Positions 43,604 to 52,283 of a stretch of DNA of 64,000 nucleotides are shown here, piece by piece. Position 1 is the stretch's first letter. Each line of letters begins with the position of its first letter. Where the stretch lies: assembly GCA_902767775.1 (NCBI GenBank), contig CACXIP010000002.1, positions 124,001-188,000 of the forward strand, written 5' to 3'. A model generated the notes under the pieces. It was not told the DNA's origin, made no database searches, and saw only the letters and a program-made list of their open reading frames with translations. Source of the DNA: an uncultured Prevotellaceae bacterium (lineage in GTDB: Bacteria > Bacteroidota > Bacteroidia > Bacteroidales > Bacteroidaceae). Both the position numbers and the translations under genes were made by a program.

Positions 43604-44707
43604 ATGGACAAAGAAATCAAAAGAATCGTACTGACAGGTGGACCTTGCGCTGGAAAGACCACGGCGTTGGTCAAAGTGATAGAGCATTTCTCAAGCCGGG
43701 GATACAAGGTGTTCACCATCCCTGAAGTGCCAACCCTTTTCAGCCAGGCGGGCATGAACTACCTCACACCCAACAAGGGACTGTTCTACCAAGGCGAGAA
43801 GGCCACGCTTGAGATTCAGCTCGCTCTTGAGGACAAGTTCCTCAGGATGGCGCAGGAGTGTGAGGAACCTACTCTCATCGTCTGTGATAGGGGCGCCATG
43901 GATATCTCCGCTTACATGACTCCCGAGATGTGGGAAGACATCACCAAGTCACTGGGTGTCACCACACAACAATTGCGCGACCAACGCTACGATGCCATAC
44001 TCCATCTCGTGTCGGCTGCCGACGGGGCTGAGCAGTTCTATACCACCAGCACCAACGCACAACGGTATGAGAAAATGGACGAAGAGGGACTCAAACAGGC
44101 ACGCCTGCTCGACAAGAAGGTCATCAATGCGTGGACTGGGCACTCACGGCTGAGGGTTATCAACAACCATGAGGATTTCGACAAAAAACTCAACCGTGTG
44201 CTGAGGGAAATCTCGGCTGTGCTCGGACTGCCACAACCCATTGAGGAAGAAAGGAAATATATCGTCGAACTGACAGGGGAACTGCCCGACAGCATCATCA
44301 GCGAGATTATCCAAACCTACCTCGTGGCAGAACCGGGTTGTGAGGTGAGACTGCGCCGGAGGGGATGGCAGGGCAAGTTCGTCAACGTGCATACCACTAA
44401 AACGCCTATATCAGATGTGGAGTATGTGCAGACAGAGAGGCAAATCAGCAACAATCTCTATACTTCATTGCTGCAGCAGGCCGACCCCTATAGACAGACC
44501 ATAAGGAAGACTCGGAGAAGCTTCATATGGAAAGGACAGTATTTCGAACTCGATGAATTCTCAGAGCCGGTGCCAGGACTCCTCATCCTGGAGACAAAAG
44601 GTGTGGCTTCCGACGAGTCTGTAAAATTCCCACCCTTCATCAGGGTCATCGAGGACATCACAGGAAACAAGCGATATTACAATTACAACATCGCACTCAA
44701 AAAATAA
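43604..44707 (+). CDS. P-loop NTPase fused to a CYTH domain (TTD14-like)
   Basis: A 367-residue protein. The N-terminal P-loop domain (1 to about 205) begins RIVLTGGPCAGKTTALVKVI (Walker A at 12-19) and includes LIVCDRGAMDISAYMTPEMW, an AAA_28-type NTPase. The C-terminal domain (about 215-367) has ERKYIVEL, EVRLRRRGWQGK, ETKGV and other alternating charged strands of the CYTH triphosphate tunnel fold. The same two-domain order is known from the eukaryotic TTD14 protein. Function in bacteria is not known to me; a role in nucleotide or polyphosphate binding is plausible. It is followed by a good terminator. Confidence 0.82.
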   Translation: MDKEIKRIVLTGGPCAGKTTALVKVIEHFSSRGYKVFTIPEVPTLFSQAGMNYLTPNKGLFYQGEKATLEIQLALEDKFLRMAQECEEPTLIVCDRGAMDISAYMTPEMWEDITKSLGVTTQQLRDQRYDAILHLVSAADGAEQFYTTSTNAQRYEKMDEEGLKQARLLDKKVINAWTGHSRLRVINNHEDFDKKLNRVLREISAVLGLPQPIEEERKYIVELTGELPDSIISEIIQTYLVAEPGCEVRLRRRGWQGKFVNVHTTKTPISDVEYVQTERQISNNLYTSLLQQADPYRQTIRKTRRSFIWKGQYFELDEFSEPVPGLLILETKGVASDESVKFPPFIRVIEDITGNKRYYNYNIALKK

Positions 44708-44715
44708 TCTTTGGC

Positions 44716-44747
44716 AACCACTTCCAAAAGAAGTGGTTTGTCTTTTC
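44716..44747 (+). terminator. Terminator of the NTPase/CYTH gene
   Basis: A 9-bp stem AACCACTTC/GAAGTGGTT (44716-44724 with 44730-44738), a 5-base loop, then TTGTCTTTT. Confidence 0.8.
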
Positions 44748-44812
44748 GACGTATTATTTTATCCAAAAAGGAACAAAATGCTGTTTCTCCGATTTTTTTG
44801 TGGGAAAATTAT

Positions 44813-44842
44813 TTTGGATAATTCTTTTTTTATCTATATTTG
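44813..44842 (+). promoter_or_regulatory. Promoter of a gene-free transcription unit
   Basis: TTTG (44813-44816), 18 bases, TATATTTG (44835-44842). It is followed by about 215 bases with no gene, ending in a strong terminator. Confidence 0.65.
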
Positions 44843-44848
44843 CAGTGG

Positions 44849-45064
44849 AAATAAAGACTAAACACAATGGTTGCCGCTTTTTGGCGGACGGACAGGAGGG
44901 CTCAGTGATGAGGCCGAGAGTTCGAAACATTAAAATCATGTTCAAATCACAAAATAATGTTCTCCAATTGTTTTAGGTATTAGGCTTTATAATCAATAGA
45001 GTGTAATTTTTCTTGGAAATGAGTGCCGCCGTCTGTGAAAGATAGCGGCACTTTCGTTTTTTTT
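44849..45064 (+). ncRNA. Candidate noncoding RNA of about 215 nucleotides before truA
   Basis: The unit has its own promoter (44813-44842) and intrinsic terminator (45022-45064), and truA has a separate -7 box directly after. The longest ATG frame near the start is 13 codons. Internal hairpins are possible: CCGC/GCGG near 44874, GGGCTC with GAGGCC near 44900, and AACATT with AATGTT further on. No known RNA or riboswitch class was recognised. An attenuated leader for truA is an alternative, though truA need not depend on it. Confidence 0.5.
45022..45064 (+). terminator. Strong intrinsic terminator of the candidate RNA
   Basis: An 8-bp stem AGTGCCGC/GCGGCACT (45022-45029 with 45045-45052) is followed by TTCG and eight T. 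Confidence 0.85.
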
Positions 45065-45067
45065 GTG

Positions 45068-45075
45068 TACTTTTG
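45068..45075 (+). promoter_or_regulatory. truA -7 box
   Basis: TACTTTTG lies only 11 bases before the truA ATG at 45087, implying a nearly leaderless message. No TTTG stands at -33. Confidence 0.5.
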
Positions 45076-45086
45076 CACCACAAATT

Positions 45087-45818
45087 ATGAACAGGTATTT
45101 TATCTCTTTTCAATATGATGGGACTGCCTATCACGGTTGGCAGGTGCAACCCAACGGAAATTCTGTGCAGGCAGAACTGCAGGAAGCCCTATCCAAACTC
45201 CTCAGGAAGAAGTGTGAGGTGGTGGGGGCAGGGCGCACCGATGCCGGTGTCCATGCCTCAAAGATGGTTGCCCATCTCGACTTGGAGGAGAGTATCGACT
45301 GTGAACAGGTGGCTTATAGGCTCAACCGCATCCTGCCGCACGACATCGCTGTGCTCGGCATCTCACCGGTGGTGCCTGATATGCATGCGCGCTTCAGCGC
45401 AGTAGAACGTACATATCATTATTATATACATACACAAAAAGACCCGTTTGCTTGCCGATATTCATGCCTTATCCCCTATGCACTGGACTTCGAACTCATG
45501 AACGAGGCGGGGAGCATACTCACCACCTATGAAGATTTTGGGGCATTCTGCAAAAGCCACACCGATGTGAAAACCACCCTGTGCCACGTCACAATGGCGC
45601 AGTGGGAGCAGTTGTCGCCGCATCGCTACAGATTTACCATTACGGCCAACCGTTTCTTGCGAAACATGGTAAGGGCAGTGGTGGGAACGCTCATTGATGT
45701 GGGACGGGGTAAAATATCACTCGAAGAGTTTCGCAGCATCATCGAAAGCCGTCAACGCACCCAGGCGGGAGAGAGCATGCCTGCACATGCCCTTTTCCTC
45801 AATGACGTAAAATATTGA
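45087..45818 (+). CDS. truA: tRNA pseudouridine(38-40) synthase TruA
   Basis: A 243-residue enzyme that makes pseudouridine in the anticodon arm of tRNAs. Motifs are FQYDGTAYHGWQVQPNGNSV, VGAGRTDAGVHA with catalytic Asp52, YHYYIHT and FLRNMVRAVVGTLIDVGRG. The ATG at 45087 gives the normal N-terminus; eight further codons are open upstream but overlap the -7 box. It is followed by a repeat-rich gap before the transporter gene. Confidence 0.95.
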   Translation: MNRYFISFQYDGTAYHGWQVQPNGNSVQAELQEALSKLLRKKCEVVGAGRTDAGVHASKMVAHLDLEESIDCEQVAYRLNRILPHDIAVLGISPVVPDMHARFSAVERTYHYYIHTQKDPFACRYSCLIPYALDFELMNEAGSILTTYEDFGAFCKSHTDVKTTLCHVTMAQWEQLSPHRYRFTITANRFLRNMVRAVVGTLIDVGRGKISLEEFRSIIESRQRTQAGESMPAHALFLNDVKY

Positions 45819-45824
45819 ATGGTT

Positions 45825-45881
45825 CCAACAACAAATCATATGCCCAACAACAAATCATATGTCCAGCCAACAAATCATATG
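45825..45881 (+). repeat. Triplicate CAACAAATCATATG repeat
   Basis: Three direct copies of CCAACAACAAATCATATG or a shorter form (45825-45842, 45843-45861, 45867-45881) in the gap after truA. Confidence 0.75.
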
Positions 45882-45960
45882 TCTAAACTCCTAAACTCCT
45901 AGACTCCTAAACTCCTTCAAAAAACTCCTCAAAAAAACTCCTCAAAAAAAACTTCTAGAC
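45882..45960 (+). repeat. CTAAACTC octamers and AAAACTCCTC repeats
   Basis: Octamers of the CTAAACTC family (45882-45915, one unit CTAGACTC) are followed by three A-rich AAAAACTCCTC units ending just before the transporter ATG at 45969. The tract joins to the CATATG repeat exactly as at 43496-43535. Confidence 0.75.
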
Positions 45961-45968
45961 TCCCAATC

Positions 45969-46886
45969 ATGTGGTTGATTCTCGCTTTTATCTCGGCAGC
46001 ACTGCTGGGATGCTATGACTCCTTCAAGAAAAGAGCTTTAAAGAACAACGCGGTCATACCTGTGCTCTTCCTCAATACGCTCTTCTGCTCCCTCATATTC
46101 CTGCCTTTCATTTTGATGAGCCATCACACGCAAATGCTCGATGGCACACCGTTTCATGTGGCATCGGCAGGGTGGGAGAGCCACCGCTACATCGTCATCA
46201 AGAGTGTCATCGTTCTGCTTTCGTGGCTTTTCGGTTATTTCGGAATGAAACACCTGCCACTCACCATCGTAGGACCTATCAACGCCACTCGACCAGTGAT
46301 GGTGCTGCTGGGCGCTATGCTTGTCTTTGGCGAGAAACTGAATGTATGGCAGTGGATAGGCGTCACACTGGCGGTCATCTCTTTTTTCATGCTTAGCAGG
46401 AGCGGGAAAAAGGAAGGTATCGACTTCAGACACGACAAGTGGATTTTCTTCATCGTGCTCTCTGCATTCCTCGGTGCCGTCAGCGGCCTTTACGACAAGT
46501 ATCTCATGGCTGATACGGACAACGGTGGGGTGGGACTCGACCGGATGATGGTGCAGAGTTGGTACAATATCTATCAGTGCGCCATGATGCTGGCATTGCT
46601 GCTGTTCGCATGGTGGCCTAACCGAAAACACACCACTCCCATGAAGTGGCACCGAAGCATCATCTTCGTCAGCATCTTCCTCAGTGCAGCCGATTTCATC
46701 TACTTCTATGCCCTCAGTGTGCCGGGAGCAATGATTTCCATCGTCTCCATGGTGAGAAGAGGAAGCGTCGTCGTCTCGTTCATCTTCGGAGCCATATTCT
46801 TCCATGAGAAAAACCTGGGCAACAAAGTGGTCGACCTCATTCTCGTGCTTCTGGGCATGTTGTTCCTCTTTTATGGAACAAAATGA
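45969..46886 (+). CDS. EamA/DMT-type inner-membrane transporter
   Basis: A 305-residue protein with about ten hydrophobic segments in two halves, each ending in an EamA-like pattern: GPINATRPVMVLLGAMLVFGEKLNVWQWIGV for the first and MVRRGSVVVSFIFGAIFFHEKNLGNKVVDL for the second. The substrate is unknown; members move amino acids, metabolites or sugar-lipids. No consensus promoter was found in the repeat-rich gap upstream. Confidence 0.82.
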   Translation: MWLILAFISAALLGCYDSFKKRALKNNAVIPVLFLNTLFCSLIFLPFILMSHHTQMLDGTPFHVASAGWESHRYIVIKSVIVLLSWLFGYFGMKHLPLTIVGPINATRPVMVLLGAMLVFGEKLNVWQWIGVTLAVISFFMLSRSGKKEGIDFRHDKWIFFIVLSAFLGAVSGLYDKYLMADTDNGGVGLDRMMVQSWYNIYQCAMMLALLLFAWWPNRKHTTPMKWHRSIIFVSIFLSAADFIYFYALSVPGAMISIVSMVRRGSVVVSFIFGAIFFHEKNLGNKVVDLILVLLGMLFLFYGTK

Positions 46887-46961
46887 AAAAAATATGAGAA
46901 AAAAACGAATAACTATTAAACCTTTCATAATCAATGCCGTCTAACAATTAAAATCACAAAA

Positions 46962-47342
46962 ATGACAGACAAAACTGATCGTAACACAATGAAAACAAAC
47001 AGACCCTTTACCGTGCCTGAAGGCTACTTCGAGCAGCTCACCGAAAGGGTGATGAGCAACATTCCCGCCAATGAGGTGAGAATGCTCACGGAAAAGGCAC
47101 CAGAAAAGAGGTTCAGATGGCATCGTTATGCCGCAGCTGCTGCTGTGGCGGCTGCCATATTTGGTGCAGGCCTGTTCTTCGGACATAGCCCTGTGGCCGA
47201 GCCTACGACAGACGCACCCGTGGCTGTTGCAAATCATGCCAACTCCACCCCAGACGTTGCCTATGGCGGCGATTTCGACAACGTCGCCGATTATATTATG
47301 TGCGACGACTACGACCTCTATGCTTATCTTACAAGTGAATAA
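46962..47342 (+). CDS. Small anti-sigma-like membrane protein
   Basis: A 126-residue protein. The cytoplasmic start FTVPEGYFEQLTERVMSNIP is a motif I associate with small proteins encoded after ECF sigma factors in Bacteroidota. One transmembrane helix (about 55-75, rich in Ala) and a short periplasmic tail follow. No sigma factor precedes it here, only the EamA-type transporter. The stop is 3 bases before the next gene, so they are a pair. Calling it an anti-sigma factor is tentative; MKTNRPF at 46989 is a second possible start. Confidence 0.55.
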   Translation: MTDKTDRNTMKTNRPFTVPEGYFEQLTERVMSNIPANEVRMLTEKAPEKRFRWHRYAAAAAVAAAIFGAGLFFGHSPVAEPTTDAPVAVANHANSTPDVAYGGDFDNVADYIMCDDYDLYAYLTSE

Positions 47343-47345
47343 CGA

Positions 47346-47822
47346 ATGAAGATGAAAAGGCATTTGATAATGACTGTAGCATTCCTGATGCTGACATGCA
47401 CCGCATGGGCACAGGGTATGCAGAGATTCAACCCCGACAAGTTCAGAGCTGACCTTGAGAAGTTCATTACGGTGGAGGCCTGCCTCACACCGGCCGAGGC
47501 GGCCAAGTTCTTCCCTCTCTATGAGGAGATGAACAAGAAGCAAAGAGCACTCTTCAGACAGATGAGGGAACTGCAGCGCATGAAACCTGCCGATGAGGAG
47601 GCATGCCGGAAAGCCATCGCTGAGTCCGACCGTATCGAACTGGAAATGAAGCAGATTCAGTCCAACTATCATACAAGGTTCCTTACCATCATATCCGCAT
47701 CCAAGCTCTATGATGTCATCAGGGCCGAGGGAAAATTCCACCGACAGGCAGTGAAAAACGCGGCAAGACCACCGCATTTCCCGCACATGCAGCAGATGCC
47801 CCCAATGCCACGCTCACGATAG
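47346..47822 (+). CDS. Spy/CpxP-like periplasmic protein
   Basis: A 158-residue protein with signal peptide (ending TAWAQ). The mature part is mostly helical and charged: FRADLEKFITVEACLTPAEAAKFFPLYEEMNKKQRALFRQMREL, the pattern of Spy/LTxxQ-type chaperones, and it ends in a Pro/His/Met-rich tail (HFPHMQQMPPMPR) that could bind metal. It is coupled to the anti-sigma-like gene and followed by a terminator. The family assignment rests on pattern only. Confidence 0.6.
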   Translation: MKMKRHLIMTVAFLMLTCTAWAQGMQRFNPDKFRADLEKFITVEACLTPAEAAKFFPLYEEMNKKQRALFRQMRELQRMKPADEEACRKAIAESDRIELEMKQIQSNYHTRFLTIISASKLYDVIRAEGKFHRQAVKNAARPPHFPHMQQMPPMPRSR

Positions 47823-47856
47823 TTTTATTCTTTAATAAGATAAACATCACCCCCAA

Positions 47857-47888
47857 AGGCTTCTCTTCACCCAAGAGAAGTCTTTTTT
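47857..47888 (+). terminator. Terminator after the Spy-like gene
   Basis: An 11-bp stem (47857-47867 with 47873-47883, one G-U pair), a 5-base loop and T6. Confidence 0.8.
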
Positions 47889-48032
47889 GTTCCCGCCTTT
47901 CCCATAGCTGTCATGCCAACTATGAATTGTCGACCATGAATTGTCAATACGATGAACGACAATCAACCCCTAATAATCTTTAAATTTCAAAAGATTTTCA
48001 CACATTTGTTTTCCCAAGTCCAAAATTAGTCG

Positions 48033-48099
48033 TAATTTAGCACCTTGAAATGAGGCAAAATCGCTCAGAAAGCCTGAAAATGGCCTCTATGACGATTTT
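48033..48099 (+). promoter_or_regulatory. Candidate gyrA promoter and leader hairpin
   Basis: TAATTTAG (48033-48040) is a 7/8 -7 box, with TTTG at 48005-48008 rather far upstream (24 bases). The leader could fold by AAAATCG (48057-48063) with CGATTTT (48093-48099) around a smaller GCC/GGC stem. Bases 47889-48004 hold short repeats of ATGAATTGTC and nothing else I can identify. Confidence 0.35.
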
Positions 48100-48135
48100 A
48101 TGCCCGTAGCGAACTTATCAACTTGACACAAGAAA

Positions 48136-50829
48136 ATGGACGAAAACCAAACTTTTGACCAGGACAGGATCATCAGAATCAACATTGAGGAGGAGATGAA
48201 GAAATCCTACATCGACTACTCCATGTCGGTCATCGTGGCCCGTGCCCTGCCGGATGTGAGAGATGGATTCAAACCTGTGCACAGACGTATCCTCTATGGT
48301 ATGATGGGCATAGGCAACACAAGCGACAAACCTTATAAGAAATGTGCACGCGTAGTCGGTGAGGTGCTCGGTAAGTACCACCCTCACGGCGACTCCTCTG
48401 TTTACGGGGCGCTTGTCAGAATGGCGCAGACCTGGAACATGAGATACACCCTCGTCGACGGACAGGGCAACTTCGGCAGTGTCGACGGCGACTCGCCGGC
48501 AGCCATGCGTTATACGGAGTGCCGCCTGTCCAAGATGGGTGAGCACATCATGGACGATATCGATAAGGATACCGTCGATATGGTCAACAACTTTGACGAC
48601 TCACTCACCGAACCATCGGTTATGCCGACCAAGGTGCCCAACCTGCTGGTCAACGGCGGAAACGGCATCGCTGTAGGTATGGCAACCAATATACCCACAC
48701 ACAACCTCGGCGAGGTCATCGACGGATGCTGCGCTTATATCGACAACCCAGACATCGACACCGATGGCCTGATGGAGCACATCAAGGCTCCCGACTTCCC
48801 CACTGGTGCATATATCTATGGCATACAGGGTGTGAGAGACGCCTACGAGACAGGACGTGGCCGTATCGTCATGAGGGCGAAAGCCGAGATTGAGGGTGGC
48901 GAGACACACGACAAGATTGTTGTGCATGAGATTCCTTATGGTGTCAACAAAGCACAACTTATTGAGTATATTGCCGACCTGGTCAAGGAGGGAAAACTTG
49001 AGGGCATCTCCAATGTCAACGACGAGTCGGGCCGACAGGGCATGCGCATCGTTGTTGATGTGAAAAAGGATGCCAACGCCAATGTCATCCTCAACAAACT
49101 GTTCAAGATGACTGCCCTTCAAAGCTCTTTCTCTGTCAACTGCATCGCCTTGGTCAAGGGACGTCCGCGCCTGCTGACTCTCAAGGAGTGCGTGGCATAT
49201 TTCGTTGAGCATAGGCACGATGTCACCATCCGCCGCACTAAGTTCGAACTCAAAAAAGCTCAGGAAAGAGCACATATCCTCGAAGGACTCATCATCGCAT
49301 GCGACAATATCGACGAGGTGGTGCATATCATCAGGGCTTCCAGCACTCCGTCGGATGCTCAGCGCAACCTCGAGAAACGCTTCAACATCGATGAACTGCA
49401 GTCAAAGGCAATCGTCGATATGCGACTCTCACAACTTACAGGACTGCGCGTCGACCAACTGCATGCTGAGTATGAGGAACTGCAGCGGCAGATTGCCTAT
49501 CTGCAGTCTATCCTTGACGATCCGGAACTTTGCAAGAAGGTGATGAAGGACGAGCTGCTCGATGTCAAGGCAAAATATGGCGACGAGCGCCGCACGGAAA
49601 TCAAATACTCGTCCGAGGAGTTCAACCCCGAGGACTTCTATCCCAACGACCCGGTGGTCATCACCGTCAGCCACCTGGGATATATCAAGCGCACCCCGCT
49701 CAGCGAGTTCAGAGGACAGGCTCGGGGCGGCGTGGGAAGCAAGGGCGCTCGCACAAGGGAGCAGGACTTCACCGAGTTCATCTACCCCGCTACCATGCAC
49801 AACACCATGCTCTTCTTCACCAAGAAGGGCAGGTGCTATTGGCTGAAGTGCTATGAGATTCCCGAAGGTGGAAAGGACTCCAAGGGACGCGCCATACAAA
49901 ACATGCTCAACATCGACCCCGATGATTCGGTCAATGCATTCCTCAGACTGAGGGGACTCGATGACGAGAACTTCCTCAACACACACTTTGTCGTGTTCGC
50001 CACCAAGAAGGGCATCGTCAAGAAGACCTGCCTCAAATACTACAGCCGTCCGAGGACGATGGGCGTGAATGCCATCAATATCCTGGAGGGTGATGAGGTG
50101 GTTGACGTGAGACTCACCAACGGACACAACGAACTCGTCATGGCCAACCGCAACGGAAGGGCTGTTCGCTTCGAGGAGTCTGCAGTGAGAAGCATGGGAC
50201 GTGTCGCCACTGGTGTCAGAGGCATGCGTCTGGATGAGGGCGACGATGAGGTAGTGGGCATGATTGTCGTCAACCATGCTGAAAAGGAAACCATCATGGT
50301 GGTCAGCGAGAACGGATATGGCAAGCGCTCACAGGTCGAGGACTACCGCAAGACCTCTCGTGGCACCAAGGGTGTGAAGACCTTGCAGATTACAGAGAAG
50401 ACAGGGCGTGTCGTGGCCATCAAGAACGTCACCGACGACAACGACCTCATGATTATCAACAAGAGTGGAATCGCCATCCGTCTCGCTGTGGCTGAGTGCA
50501 GGGTCATGGGACGCGCCACACAGGGCGTACGCCTCATCAACCTCACGAAGAAGAATGATGTCATTGCCAGCGTTTGCAAGGTGATGAGTGCCGAACTGGA
50601 GGCCTCAGTTGAGCAGATGAGCAGGGCAGAATGGGCACAGAAGAGCGACAGTATCCGTCAGGACAACGAACCGGATGTCACCGTCAACCACGATGCCCCC
50701 ACACCAGAGGACGACGATGAAGGCATCATTGAGGATCTTGTTGAGGATATCGACGACATCATCGAGGATGACGACGAAATCATTGACGACGCTCCCGAGG
50801 ATAACGATGACATAACCCCCGAGGAATAA
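48136..50829 (+). CDS. gyrA: DNA gyrase subunit A
   Basis: An 897-residue topoisomerase subunit. The N-terminal domain has [20 protein letters not shown], the quinolone region [18 protein letters not shown] and the catalytic tyrosine at 126 in [10 protein letters not shown]. The C-terminal wrapping domain carries the GyrA box [13 protein letters not shown] and repeated beta-pinwheel blades. A long acidic tail (about 845-897, rich in D/E) ends the protein. The residue matching E. coli Ser83 is Ser87; the one matching Asp87 is Gly91. The start at 48136 gives the usual N-terminus. The downstream TPR gene follows after 60 bases. Confidence 0.97.
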   Translation: MDENQTFDQDRIIRINIEEEMKKSYIDYSMSVIVARALPDVRDGFKPVHRRILYGMMGIGNTSDKPYKKCARVVGEVLGKYHPHGDSSVYGALVRMAQTWNMRYTLVDGQGNFGSVDGDSPAAMRYTECRLSKMGEHIMDDIDKDTVDMVNNFDDSLTEPSVMPTKVPNLLVNGGNGIAVGMATNIPTHNLGEVIDGCCAYIDNPDIDTDGLMEHIKAPDFPTGAYIYGIQGVRDAYETGRGRIVMRAKAEIEGGETHDKIVVHEIPYGVNKAQLIEYIADLVKEGKLEGISNVNDESGRQGMRIVVDVKKDANANVILNKLFKMTALQSSFSVNCIALVKGRPRLLTLKECVAYFVEHRHDVTIRRTKFELKKAQERAHILEGLIIACDNIDEVVHIIRASSTPSDAQRNLEKRFNIDELQSKAIVDMRLSQLTGLRVDQLHAEYEELQRQIAYLQSILDDPELCKKVMKDELLDVKAKYGDERRTEIKYSSEEFNPEDFYPNDPVVITVSHLGYIKRTPLSEFRGQARGGVGSKGARTREQDFTEFIYPATMHNTMLFFTKKGRCYWLKCYEIPEGGKDSKGRAIQNMLNIDPDDSVNAFLRLRGLDDENFLNTHFVVFATKKGIVKKTCLKYYSRPRTMGVNAINILEGDEVVDVRLTNGHNELVMANRNGRAVRFEESAVRSMGRVATGVRGMRLDEGDDEVVGMIVVNHAEKETIMVVSENGYGKRSQVEDYRKTSRGTKGVKTLQITEKTGRVVAIKNVTDDNDLMIINKSGIAIRLAVAECRVMGRATQGVRLINLTKKNDVIASVCKVMSAELEASVEQMSRAEWAQKSDSIRQDNEPDVTVNHDAPTPEDDDEGIIEDLVEDIDDIIEDDDEIIDDAPEDNDDITPEE

Positions 50830-50889
50830 ACAATATACTATTTTCATTGTTGAATAACAAATAGAATTTTATCAACCTTTTTAATATTA

Positions 50890-52182
50890 ATGATTATGAG
50901 AAAAATGATGATTGTGGCTTTGATGGCTATGGCCTCAACAGCCTTTGCGGGCAACTCACCTGCCCTCAAGTCAATCCTGAAGGCAAAGACCTATGCCGAG
51001 GCAGAGGCTCTGCTCAAGTCTGGCCTATCCCAACTCGCCAACGATGCGGAGAAGGCTGCTGCCTACAACAAACTCGTTGACCTCGCTATGGCAAAAGTAC
51101 AACATGAGAACGCTACCATTGCCACCAACCAAGCTGTCAAGCAGATGGGTAATGGCAAGGAAGAACCAGTTGACTCTATCGGACTTTACACTTCGCTGAT
51201 CAATGCCCTTGACGCTGCTGTGGAGTGTGAGAAATACGACCAGAAACCGGATGCAAAAGGAAACATCAAACCTAAGTTCCACGAGAAGAACGCACAGCGT
51301 GTCTACGACCAGCGTGGAACTCTCGCCAATGCTGGCATCTCTTATTATCAGAACAATGATGCCAAAAATGCATACAAGTATTTTGCAAAGTATGTGGACA
51401 TGCACACCGAGCCTCTCTTCTCTCAGGAGCAGGCAAAGGCTGAGGCTGACTGGAAAGGAAAAGGCATTGCTGAAGACCCCGACAATACTGCACAGTTCGC
51501 TTATCTCGCTGCATACTATGCTTATCAGAACAAGGATATCGATGCTTGCAACAAGTATTGTGAACTTGCTATGAAGGATGAGAAATGGGCAAAGGAAGCT
51601 CGCAACCTCAAACTGACCGTCGTACAGGAAAGCCTCAAAACACATGAGGACTCTGTCAACTACGCTCGTAGCTTGGAAGGCCAGCTCGCTGCCGCTCCCG
51701 ATGATGAGAACCTCTTCGGTACACTCGTCAGCATGTACAACGGACTCAAGATGAACGATGCTATGGACGCCCTCTTCAACAAGAAACTTCAGTCCGACCC
51801 CAACAACTTCATCGTGTGGGCAGTGCGTGGACAGAATGCCATGCTCGACCAGAAACTCGACGAGGCAGTGGAGCACTTCAAGAAGGCGCTCAATACACAG
51901 CCCGACAACGCACAGATTCTTACCTATCTCGGCGCTTGCCAACTCGACCGCGCTTCTGCCGCTGCCAACCGTGCCGCTGGCAAGACTGGACGTGTGCCTG
52001 AGGCTGCCATGAGCCAGATTCGCCCCATCTATGAGGAGGCTCTCGGCTATCTGCAGAAAGCAAAGGAACTGGATCCCAACAAGGAGAAGGCCAACTGGGG
52101 TTATCCTCTCTATCGCTGCTGCTACCAGCTCTATGGCGATGAAGACCCGCGCACAAAGGCTGCAGAGGCAGATACACATTAA
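50890..52182 (+). CDS. Secreted TPR protein
   Basis: A 430-residue protein with signal peptide (MAMASTAFAG). It is helical throughout, with TPR-type segments such as ISYYQNNDAKNAYKYFAKYVD, AAYYAYQNKDIDACNKYCEL and KLDEAVEHFKKALNTQPDN. A second ATG six bases in (MRKMMIV) is an equally good start. The next gene encodes a related TPR protein, so the pair probably arose by duplication. Likely a periplasmic scaffold; no enzymatic motif was seen. It ends in a strong terminator. Confidence 0.75.
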   Translation: MIMRKMMIVALMAMASTAFAGNSPALKSILKAKTYAEAEALLKSGLSQLANDAEKAAAYNKLVDLAMAKVQHENATIATNQAVKQMGNGKEEPVDSIGLYTSLINALDAAVECEKYDQKPDAKGNIKPKFHEKNAQRVYDQRGTLANAGISYYQNNDAKNAYKYFAKYVDMHTEPLFSQEQAKAEADWKGKGIAEDPDNTAQFAYLAAYYAYQNKDIDACNKYCELAMKDEKWAKEARNLKLTVVQESLKTHEDSVNYARSLEGQLAAAPDDENLFGTLVSMYNGLKMNDAMDALFNKKLQSDPNNFIVWAVRGQNAMLDQKLDEAVEHFKKALNTQPDNAQILTYLGACQLDRASAAANRAAGKTGRVPEAAMSQIRPIYEEALGYLQKAKELDPNKEKANWGYPLYRCCYQLYGDEDPRTKAAEADTH

Positions 52183-52199
52183 TTCATTCAATACAAAAG

Positions 52200-52232
52200 G
52201 GGGTGCGCTGACAAGGGGCGCACCCCATTTTT
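52200..52232 (+). terminator. Terminator between the two TPR genes
   Basis: A 9-bp GC-rich stem GGGGTGCGC/GCGCACCCC (52200-52208 with 52218-52226), a 9-base loop, then T5. Confidence 0.85.
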
Positions 52233-52283
52233 AAAAAAATTACACCTTATTTTTTATTTGGGCATGTTTGCCCTTTTTTTAGG

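Noticed and set aside
43519-43755. Minus-strand frame through the C-rich tract
   Set aside because: The apparent Gly/Val/Trp repeat protein is only the translation of the simple repeat plus antisense of the NTPase gene.
44849-45021. Known riboswitch upstream of truA
   Set aside because: No TPP, cobalamin, SAM, FMN or similar core motif could be recognised, and truA has its own promoter after the terminator.
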